Shown piece after piece: positions 31,201 to 43,200 of a stretch of 64,000 bases of DNA. The translations under genes and the position numbers were made by a program. This DNA comes from Diadema setosum (lineage: Eukaryota; Echinodermata; Echinoidea; Diadematoida; Diadematidae): positions 24,641,122-24,705,121 of the forward strand of contig NC_092693.1 of the NCBI RefSeq assembly GCF_964275005.1. The letters run 5' to 3'. How positions within the stretch are numbered: position 1 is the first letter of the stretch; each line of letters starts with the position of its first letter. The notes beneath the pieces were generated by a model. That model searched no databases, was not told where the DNA came from, and worked only from the letters and a program-made list of their open reading frames with translations.

Positions 31201-34200
31201 TTGGCTTAGCTGCGGCTAGGTACAGGTCTGTGGCCACTATACACAGGTTAAAATCTACCATGGGAGACAAAATCGGTCCCCGCTGGCTGCATTAGAGAGG
31301 TGGCCACTATACACAAGGTCTTTAACATGGCTTTTCTTAGGGGGATTTTTCAGTGGCCACGCATGGCAGGTGGCTGCAAAGGCAGGTTTGATTGTATTAC
31401 GTATAATTATAAACACATACTTGAGGTTCAAGTCTAAATACCTGTCTGAGAGCCTGATGCAGAGTTTCTGGGCCAGTGCTTTACTCAAGGATGTTTTGCC
31501 AGTTCCTGGGGGCCCTGTGAAAAGAGAAATATAGACCAGAACTTTACAGCAGTGAATATTGACAACTCTTGTTAGTTGTTATTAAACTGACATGATACCA
31601 ATTCATCTTCAAAGTACTGATGAAGTCACCAGCACCATTCATCAGGCAGGGAAATACCTTCATTTATCATTGTTTAATACTGAACATTGTTTTTTTTTTT
31701 TTTTGTATTTGTATGTTTTATTGATTTTCATGATTACAAACAATACAAATTACACAATAATTATGAACGTATGGAACAAAAAATAAAAATGAAAATAAGA
31801 TCATCAATAAGACATAAAAACGCAGTATCATTTTGATCAATACACAACTTATTGTGGTAGTCACCAGTATAACATCTTGAAGGTTCTACCCTAACAAATA
31901 CAGTCTATGTTAAACATCTACTAGGTTTTACAACTCAAATTTCCATTTCTTAAAGTGAAGATGAAGTTTACCTCGTTTCTTAGCCACATAATACTCTGTT
32001 TCTTTCTTAATTTTCAAGTGTAACTTAAAAAATTCAAAATTGGGTCTAATGTTTTTAAATTTACATATATATATGAAATATTTTAACGACAAAAACAAAA
32101 AGGATAAGAATTTATCTGAAGAAACTCCAAACATTTTCTTGAAATTATCCAGACTAAAATCACTATCATGTTTTAAAATTATTTGCAACAAATCATTCCA
32201 TAAAGGCATTACTACATTACACTCGCAAAACAAGTGAACAATTGTTTCTGGTAATATTCCACAAAAGGTACAGTTAGGCGAATTTTTTCTCTTTATCTTA
32301 AACAAAAAATCATTTAAAGCAATAGCTTTATGAAAAATTTTGAAATAAAAAGAGCGTAAACGAGTATCGATTGAACACTTGAAATTCACATTATGGACCA
32401 CTTCCCAATTCAAGTCTGGTGGAATAGTTACATTTCTTTTCCAGTATTCATAACGGTCATCTGGGGTACATTTTTCTTGTATTACATAATATGCATACTT
32501 AGGGACTTTTTTAGATTGAACAAGCTTATCAACAATCATACCAACAACATCATTGTCAGTATTTTCTACATTAGTGGATTCCAGCCAAAAATTTGGTATA
32601 CTTTTCAACAAAAATGTATATTTTCTTCTGTCTTTACGAGAAACATCAAAATCTAAAATTAATTCTTCAAATAATTTGTGTCCAGGGAAAGGTGGGTTCA
32701 ACAAATCTGAAACCTTACGAACATTTTTATCATACCATTCATCATAATACAGATATTGTTTTGATTTGGATCTAATCTTTTTATTGAACCACAATGACTG
32801 ACAATTCCCAATATCTGAGAAAGTTTTCCCTAAGATTTCCCTAGAAGCCCCTTCCCTAAAAATATACCAAGTCCGGAGGGAATCTGCCAACTGGGTGTTA
32901 TTAAGAGTTCTCATAATGGATTCTGGAGCATGAGAAATCCACAAAATATCTATGTCTGCATGAAATTTTTTTAAAAATGTGAGTTCAATTCTCTTCCATA
33001 CACTATCATAATTTTTATCTAATAAACATTTAACCCATGTCATTTTTTGAGCAAGGGCATATGAATAGGGATCAATCATACAAAGACCACATTGCGCATA
33101 ATCATTACACATTAATTTCCTTTTCACCCTATCCCTACCACCATTCCAAATAAAACTATAAAATATCTTATTCAATTCTTTGAAAAAAACAGTAGGGATT
33201 TTGATACCTAACACCGAGAAAAGATACAGAAATTGTGGCAATACCAGAGTTTTAATCACACATATTTTCCCAATAAGTGAAAGGTTTCTCATACGCCAAC
33301 ATTTAACAGTAAGTTCAACTTGTTTTAACTTTTTCTTATAATTTAGATCAAATAATAATCTTTTATCAAATGAAAAATATATACCCAAAGATTTAAACTG
33401 AGTAGTTTTCCAAGATATTCCAAACCCAGAAGCAGGGATATCCCTACAACCTCTTTTTGAACCAATCCAAACAGCTTCTGTTTTACTCTTATTAATTTTG
33501 CATCCAGAAAGTTCACTGAAACAATTTAATGTCTTAAACAAATTGTCAAAAGATTCTGAAGAACCATCTAAAAAACAAACTGTGTCATCAGCTAACAGAG
33601 ACGTTTTAATTTCCTGATTATCAACGTCAAATCCTTTAATATCTTTATTCTGACGGATTGAAGACGCCATCATTTCGATTACAAATAAAAATAAGTAAGG
33701 AGAAATAGGGCATCCTTGAAAGATACCCCTTTCCATGTGTATACGATCAGTCATAAAACCATTATTCATGACATAACTAATTCTATTTGAATAGATAACT
33801 CTAATCCAATCAATAAATGTTTTTCCAAAATTAAAATGTTTCAATGCCCGGAATAAAAAATCATGTCTGACACTATCGAAAGCTTTCTCAATATCAAGCA
33901 TTACAATAGAACCTGGAAGATCATTTTCATTGGCATATTCAATAACATCTAAAATAAGGCGAATGTTGGTACCAATAGATCTGCCTTTGAGAAAGCCGGA
34001 TTGGTCAGAATAAATAAGTTGACCTATAAAACGCTTTAAACGATTAGCAAGGCATTTAGCTATAATTTTATAATCTACAGTTAAGAGGGTAATGGGTCTG
34101 TAATTTTTTATATACATTGGATCTTTATCCTTTTTAGGGATTAAAGTAATAATACCATTTCTTTGAGATTGGGAAAGCATTCCATGTTGCAAAGAAAAAT

Positions 34201-37200
34201 TGTAGGCATTAATCAGCAAGTCACTTACATCATACCAAAATACAATATAAAATTTAACTGGCAAACCATCATACCCAGGGGTTTTATTTGTTTTCATAGT
34301 CTTAAGAGCATCATACAACTCTTGTTTTGAAAGTGGCTGTTCAAGATTTAAATTTTCTCCTCCAGCCAATGAGCTCTGGAGCGAATTATTAAACCCTTAG
34401 TTTCAAAATCATATATCTTATTTAAGTTCTCTTCCAATTTTTCCAAATCCAAAATAAGTGTACTGTTATTATCGTTGCTATTACTAATTTGTTCTTTAAT
34501 TTTGTCTATTTCCAATAATAATCTACTTTTCTCTCTATTCCTTTCCTTCTTTTTTCTAGAAGTGTATTCCATACAAATACCAGTAATTACACATTTTAAT
34601 GTATCCCACAATGTATTAGGATTACACTTTACATCTTTGTGCAGTTCTTTAAATTCTTTTATTTTATCCTTAATAATATTTACAAAATCAGCATCATGAT
34701 GTAAATAATGACAATTTAATTTCCAAAATCCTCTACCTTTTAATGGCTGATTATCTTTGAAATCCAAGGAAACCACTGAATGGTCTGATTGTATGCCAGG
34801 TAAAATTTTGGATTTTACACAATTATTAAGAAAATTATTAGAAACTAAAATAAAATCCAGCCTGGACAAAACTTTCGGATTTTTCTGGTGTCTAGTATAT
34901 TGTCTCATGGTTGGATGGAAATTTCTCAAAATATCAGTCAAACAAAAATCTTCCATTAAAACAGATAACATTTCACTAGATTTTATATTGGAATGTTGAG
35001 GTCTGTTACCCTGGTAATCCATATTTCCTATAACTGTATTGAAATCTCCTCCAACAATTATAGATGACCCATTTTGTTTATCAATCTCACCAAATACTTC
35101 AAGGAAGAAATCAGGATCATCGTTATTTGGGGCATACAAATTAACAAGAATAATAGGAATATCATTTAAAACTGTATTCATTATCAAATATCTACCATTC
35201 GGATCCTTAACAATAGATTTTACTTGAATAGAGAGTGAATTTCTAATCAGGATAGCCACTCCTCTACTATTAGATTTATAACTTGTGAACCAGGCTGATT
35301 CCCCCCATTGAGTTTTCCAAAAATGTTCATCACATACATCCGAGTGTGTTTCTTGCAAAAAAATAATATTAGATTCAATATTTCTCATATAATAAAACAC
35401 TTTTCTCCTCTTTACGGGGTCTTGCAATCCACGACAATTAAAGGTACACATTTTTAACATCATAATGATTAAAAAGTGAAAAATTTTACAAATAGATCAA
35501 CCTCAAAAATAAAAATATTACATGTATTCAAATTAACCACATAATTTATCAACAAACAATTGGCATAGACTGCATCTGTCAGGGCAAGTTCTTTGTTGAA
35601 CTTGATAGTGATACTACCACATTCATGAACAAATATTACAACTGCTAAAAAGAAAAAAAGAAAAAATAAAGCTACAAGCAAATTTGATAGTGACCAAAAA
35701 AAGACAAAGATCGCGCTAGATAAAAATGCAGGACCCCAAATCAATATACGGTCCTGCATTATAAAGCGCAATGTAGATCTACGGCAACAACAGACCATAA
35801 TCCAACAAATGCAAAACATAACCAGAGTGCCAAAAAGGTTGCTTCCTTTAAAATGGATCTTAACTTATTACTGCAGTTTCCACTAGACTCCATATACAAC
35901 ATGTACCTTTGTCTGAATAGCCTGAAATTGCCATTTTGAAAAATAAAACTAAACTCAACAAAGTAATGCAAAGCAGAGGCATCAAAAATGATAGTTTTCA
36001 GTAAATGTTCGGAGCAACATAAAATAAATTAAAAAGAACATTCCTAGTCCAATGTTTCTATGTTACGTTTTGTACTGGGTACCCTTACTAATGAAAAAAA
36101 AAATATATCTCTCTCTTTAATCTTGTGAACCTCAGCTTCAAGGGAATAATAATGGCCAACAAGGACCATAAAAATCCTTCATTCTTTTAATAAGACAGTG
36201 GAGGCTCCAACTTGTATGTTGAGAGCGTAAAATAATGCTCAACTTAAAAAACAAAACAAAACAAAACAAAAAACAAGAGTACACATACAACTGTACATCG
36301 TTGTCTATAGAACACAGTAAAATCTACGACATTTCAACAAAACTAAAAGGCATAAAGTGGAGGCTCCAACTTGTGTGTTGAGCGTAAAATAATGCCCAAC
36401 TTTTAAACACACTCAAATATCAAGAGTATTATATACTAGTCTACAGAACACAGTAAAATCTACGACATTTCAACAGAACTAAAAAGCACAAAAAAAAACA
36501 AAAAAACTGTTCAGCAAGTCACTAATTTCTTGGAAAAATCTCTGAAAAGTCAATAACAACATGCTCCGCACTAACCATAGTAACTTCGAATACCAGTGCT
36601 CTACATTATTTTGCAGAGACTTCAAAGAGTAATTGGAGCAAAGAAGATGAATGTCAATCATGTCAGAACAGTACATACGTTCGCATGATGTACAGGATAT
36701 ACATGAGTTGAAGATACTGATGATACACAATTCACAGCACAACGAGCTTCCCAGTATTAGGATCCTTGTGAGCCAGCTTCGCAGGATATATGAAAAACGG
36801 TTTCTTTCCTTCACCCCGGAGACGCTTGAAATCCTCCATCCTGCTCTTGCGTAGGTTACGCACCCTCTTGCTCAGATCATCTACGATGAATAGCTTGTGG
36901 TTTTTGTACTCCTCAGCCTTGAAGCGCTTCAGGCACTCTGCTTTGACCTTTTCCTTTTGCATGAATGATGAAAAACATGCGTGGATCATTCTTGGCTTGG
37001 TATTTCTGACCTGACCACCTTGACCTTGACCATGACGATGAGTAGGGGTCCGATGTACCCTTTCAATGGAGTAGGAAGATGAGGCCAGGCCCACAAATTG
37101 CTGCAAAACGGTGTCGATGGTTTGTTGACAGTCCTCCGTTTCTCCCATCTCCGGGACCCCGTGAAACACTAAGTTGTTACGCTTGGAGCGATTTTCTAGA

Positions 37201-40200
37201 TCATCAACAGCAGCTATGAGGGTAGAATTCTCCTCTCTAAGGTCTGCAACCTCTCTCTTAAGATTGTCATAATCAATCTCCAGACTGCTTATTTTCTCCC
37301 CTTGCTCATTCAGTTTCAGAGTCAACTCACCCAGCCTCTTGACAAGCATGCTGTCGATCTTGTCCTCAAAACGTTTCTCAAACGACACGAACCACATTGG
37401 AGCCTGCTCTGATGCAGTACCGGTACCCTCTGTGGCTAGCTTGCCCAGCGCGACGGGGGAAGTGACAGTTGAGGTTTCGATGGTGCTCGAGTCGTCGCTG
37501 TCGCTGTCATTCAGCTTAGGTTTTTTGCTTGAAGGCTTGCTTGGGGAGCTAACCTCGGGTCCTGTAGGTCTTTTAACTTGATCCATGTTCGTTTAGTTTG
37601 GATTTGACACTAATTCTGTTACAACATGACAAGCAAAAGTTGGATTCCGGACCGAAATGTACGAGTTCAGAAAAAACTCAACATGTCGCTACCGTAACCA
37701 CGTGATCTCCCTCTAATACTGAACATTGTTTGGGATACAGATGCAACAAGAAATGATTCCCCATCGAGAAGTAAAAAAAAATAAAAAATAAAAAATAAAA
37801 GACAGAGAGAGAGGTAAACTCACATATGCTTTTATCGTATGATTTCTTAGTTGAAAGAAAATTTGTATTTGCAAACAAAAGAGTAGATACAGATGCCTGA
37901 AAAGAGCTTCATGTCAAGTAAAATTACATTGAGGGGCTCTAATGGAGTGGCAATCAACACCTGTCATATGCATGTGCTATCTTTCTTATTTATGCTTTTT
38001 CCCCAATATGAAACTTCATATGAATGAGGTCAAATGTTGAAGACATCCTCTCAAAAATGATTATTGAATTCCGAGATGCATACTGGTGCTCTTGTGAAAG
38101 GCACATTGTCACAGCTAGACTACATTGTCTGGCCCTCATTAGTGCAATGACATGTAGATATAATTGATAGTGCCTAAAACTGTCTGGCAAAAGATACATC
38201 AAAATTTCTTTTTTCTTTTGTACAAGATTACCAATGAACATATCTGCATTCCACACAAAGCAGAGTGGATATCTCATTCAGTGGTTTGACACTCCAGCTT
38301 TGGGTTAACATGAAGGCACTCAGCTTTTAACTACACATTCAGTTTATCCCTCCATACATGACCTAGTTGTAAGTTAGCAAGCCCACTCAGGTATCACATT
38401 AAAGGTCCAGTTTACCTTTGGGAGCAGTGATTTCAAAAATGTTCAAGATATCACATTTGATGCATATGTGTAGGTCTGTTGTATCATAAAACATCCTACC
38501 ATATAAAATATTTGCAATAAAACCTAAAATATAAGGAGATATCAGGGTTTTCCTCAATAAACCGTAACTGTATACGCTTTATTCTGGAAACATTTTTATT
38601 ATAACTATTGTTCACATTTTGTGTATTTAACAACATTTAACATCGATTATACGGATTCAAATTTTGACAGTGGTTGTTTCTATCCCTAACTCACATTTTA
38701 GAATTATTTTATAGCACTAATGCTTTCATCTGCAAATGGTAAATTATGCCTTTAAGTGTGCCTCAGTCCAACATGATGACCACAGTGACACAATAAGGAT
38801 TAGGAGATAGGTAATCTCTAATGATTGATGATTAGTTTCCTGATGGCAGTGCCAATTGGGGAAGAAAGCACTTCAAACAGACATGGAAAGCAGTGAAGAA
38901 AGCACAGTACGGGTTAAAGGGGATGGCTAGTAACTGATCAGTGAGAATCAGTGGGAATGCTGGGGGATGATTGTTCCAATCCTTGTGGGATTCATTTAAG
39001 AGTACATTATGTATCTATTGTTGTGTGAAAATTATTTGCTTCAGACTGGTCTCGTATTCAAGTAATGTGCAGTTCACTGTTTCCAGGTTAGCATGCCTGT
39101 GCAGTGACAGGGCGATTAAAGGTCCAGATTACCTTTGGGAGCAGTAATTTCAAAAATGTTCAAAATATCATATTTGATGCATATATGTAGGTCTGTTATA
39201 TCACAAAACATCCTACCATATAAAATTTTCGCAATAAAGCCTAAAATATAAGGAGATATCAGTGTTTTTCTCAATAAACCATAACTGTAGACGGTTTAGT
39301 CTGGAAACATTTTTATTATAACTATTGTTCACATTTTGTGTATTAAACAACACTTAACATCCATTATACGGATTCACATTTTTACAGTGGTTGTTTTTAT
39401 CCCTAACTCACATTTTAGAACTATTTTAAAGCACTAATGCTGGGTTTTTGTTTCATCTGCGAATGGTAAGTTATGCCTTTAAACTGCACATTACTTGAAT
39501 ATGAGACCATTCTTAAGCAAATAATTTTCACACAACAATAGATATATAATGTATTCTTAAATGAATCCCACAAGGATTGGAACAATCATCCCCAAGCATT
39601 CCAACTGACTCCCACTGATCAGTTACTCAGTTACTAACCACCCCCTTTAAAGCCCAAGCTAACATAGCTAGCGAATGTTTCTATGAGATGTCCTGAAAGT
39701 TTAAACTGCCACTCTTCACCTCATAGCAATTGGGCAATAGCAAGAAGAAGAAAGTCAATGAGTCTTAGCACTTGTGGAATAGCAGTCAGAGAAGGCTGCT
39801 CTACTTTACAGTGTAATATATCATGATAATTATTCATCTACTGACTGGGGAAACAAGTAGAAAATAGTGTGTCATGATACTTGTACATCCTGGAGAAGCT
39901 GCCTACAGTGGGTGGCCATGGCTTATCATACGGGAAGCATTGCTATAGCAAACATCTAAAACTCTTACCATGCAGTAGCACCACCCTGTTCCATGAGATT
40001 ATGTTTGGGTCAACTCCAGCATCGGAGAAGAGTAGCGTTGTTGAGGCGTAGTTTAGGAGCTGCAGTTTGATGGCGCTGTCGAAGATTAGAGTCTCCCACA
40101 ACCCATGGATATCAGCTAAAGTGGATTTGTAACACAGTCGAAATGAGGAAACTTAGACAATTTGTTTTTATCACTGATCTGATGCATGCAGCACCACGAA

Positions 40201-43200
40201 AAGAGATTGACTTGATAAATAGATAACTAGATAAACAAACAATTGAATGAATAAATACATGAATAAATGAATTAATAAATATCTAGCTCAACTAACTATT
40301 GAACTACTTTATCATAAATCAAAACAAATGTACAGATAATATGTCTGTTAAAGTGTATTGTTGATCAAGTCCATGTGGTCCAATACAAGTCAATACAAAT
40401 CTTATTCCAAGATACTTCCATGTAAAATCATCAGCCTGCAAGAGTACATGTTGAAGTTGATCTACCAATAGAAGCATCTTTATATGATAGAGTGACAATC
40501 TAGCCAGGAGTATATAACATGTAAAATGGAAAAATAAAACACCACAAATTGATGAAATGCAGAAAAGGATAATTGTCAAGTCGAGTCTAAATGCAGAGCT
40601 GCCAACATTCACACGTAAAGTCAGGGAGGTTCCATGGAGCAACCAGAGAGATGCTTGTGTGTTTCATGCATCTCAACAGGCAAAAATCAATATATTCTAA
40701 ATCACTGAGATTTACTATATTCTCTCGTCTACACACGAAGAGATATTGACATTTTCAGGAAGCTTCCTGCAGCATCAGAGAGATTAAGCAGCTCTGCTGC
40801 ACATTTCAAAAACTTGGACTAAATTACAAATCTGAATGCAACACTGCCTACTGCAACTACCACACCAGCTTATTCCAGGTTTTGCAACCTGTGTGTTCTC
40901 ACCTGCCGGTAAGAGCCAGTGACTTGCTGCAGCCAGGTCCTCATCATCCAGCTCCTCACTGGCCGGTCCCTCCTCATTCAGCTGGAACACACTGACCTTC
41001 AGTACTGACTTCTTCAGGTCAATGACCTAAAGGGCGAAGCAGGTGTGCTCACAAGTCTCAATATCTAGCTGATATGAATCACTTGAATAAAACTAGCTGA
41101 ATACTACATTTATATATGCAGACACTGAAGAGAGTTACAGGTAAAAAATAGTTTTGTTTTGTTTTGAAGTTTGTATGGTTGTCCCTGAATCCTATTCTGC
41201 CATCTGAATCTCACATCAGGGAGACTTGATAGCTTAGCCGCTGCGATATGACTGTCACTATATGTTTTCCTCTAATACACTCCCTGTCATACACTTGTCT
41301 CCCTATGTCATTTCCCTCCTTCACTCTCATCTTTTTAAGCTCTTCTTTTGCCAAACAATGTTCCTTGCAAATGACTACATTCGTATGTTACCACAAACCT
41401 CTTTTCCTCATCAAATAGTTTGTACACCTGCAACATACTAGAAACAATTTACTGCACATATGCACTGGGATACTCATAGACTGTAATACCATAGACTACA
41501 AAGGGTGTGCATGTAGTTGCTGGTGGGTTTCTTTTTTATGTACAGGTCCCTCCCCATGCAGCAAATATGGTTATAATTATATTTTGTTACAACAAATTAG
41601 ATATTCAGGTCCAGGATTGTCATCACTAAATTCTATGATGCTCAATTTCCTTTGGTTATAATAAAATTTGATATTCACAATGAAAGAAAACCGACAGCTC
41701 TGAGGACTTTGTTAAAATGAGTGAGACCTGTAGGCCTACTCTCTTCATACTTTCATACATTATGCTACATGTATTTAGAGGTGAAACATACGTTCCTGAG
41801 CAGTCATGACTGATGTTGATATCATAATGCATCAAAACACTTACAGTTTTCCTATTGCTGTTCTGTAGCTCAGTATCACAGATTGCCACTGATATCACAT
41901 GCTCGGCGAGGAAGGGGTCATCAAACTTTGTCAAGACTGTGTCGCCCACCACTGTTCCATGCTGACGAAGCAGGACCAAAACATGTTCAGAGATTGTTTT
42001 TGTTTGGGCTGTGCTGTAGTAGTGAATGAACAAGTCGAAAACAAGCAGGGTTTGACAGAACCTTGTTTATCGATATAGCTCCAGACATACAACCTTCAAT
42101 GCCAGTTTATATGCATGGTAAAAGTACAAAGAAAAACAGAACTGCTATAGGCTTCTGCACTTTCTCAGGAGACCTAGACTTACCATTAACTTCAATCATC
42201 TGCCTCTTATAATACAGCCTAGAAAAATGTACTTACAATAGAATAAGTTAAACTATAAAGGCAGAAAGAGATTATTTTTACACATCAGTAGGCCTTCTGC
42301 AGCACCACTCATTATGGCATGAAAATCAAAATAAATCATGAACTTGTATCAGTGTGTTTGTCCTTAAAACAGTTACTAATTCACCACATTGTGGCTTGTA
42401 GCTTTAACTTACACTATTTCTTTTTCATCCCCTTTTTGTTTGTTGGCATACACTGTGTGCTAAAAGCTCTGCTGTATGATAATACACAAGTACATAAAAA
42501 CTATGATATAGTAGATTATTTTTCACAAGAGACACAGATTTTGCATGTTTCAATTCAACTCAACTCAACTCGATTTATGGCTTATATAGATTGTGTAGAG
42601 ATGTACTAGTGTACCGGTATGAATAAATTCTGTTTTAACAAATGCTTATTTTGCTTCTTTCATTGTTTCCTCTCATCAACATGGAAATTGTGAAAGTTTA
42701 CACACTGGTTGGATTATTTAATTTGTGTGCTAAGCCTTTACTTGACATGCACATTGTCGTGGATACATACCACACAAATAACCACAACATTCATATGTGC
42801 ATAATAATGCTGCCACTTATTTGACAGTACAGTGGGGGCACATGAAGTTATTACAGACCTTTCTAAACTGTTGACTTGAAGCAATTAGAATCTGACTAAG
42901 TCAGTTACTCTGTCATGTTGTATTTAATCTTTGTTTAAAAAACTAGTGAAACATTTGTAATATGTCTTTGCATATTCTTCTAAAGTTCTAGATAGACAGC
43001 GAAACACTAATTTTCTTTAAAAATTGCTTCCAACAAAGTACTATTTAAAAGTACACGGTATTGTTTTTCTACATATTGTAGCATTCTGAAAGTTGACTGT
43101 ATAGCCTCTTCCAGTAGCACAAGAGTACAATTTTTAGGTACTATATCATGGTAAATTATGGTATAGTAGGTGCCCAACACATTGACATGTACATTAAAAC

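Larger units (their letters stand above)
31693..37713 (-). mobile_element. Tx1/L1-type non-LTR retrotransposon, near full length, in TRIP13 intron 4
   Basis: About 6.0 kb on the minus strand, the same orientation as its host gene. Order: 5' leader 37587-37713, ORF1 36732-37586, 1.27-kb spacer, ORF2 35463-31928 (broken in one place), 3' UTR, AATAAA (plus-strand tttatt near 31717), and a poly(A) tail seen as a T-run at 31690-31704. The 18-mer TAATACTGAACATTGTTT flanks both ends (31675-31692, 37714-37731), the target-site duplication of target-primed reverse transcription. Its last three T overlap the T-run, so the true duplication may be 15-18 bp. Good reading frames and matching duplications argue for a fairly recent insertion. 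Confidence 0.93.
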
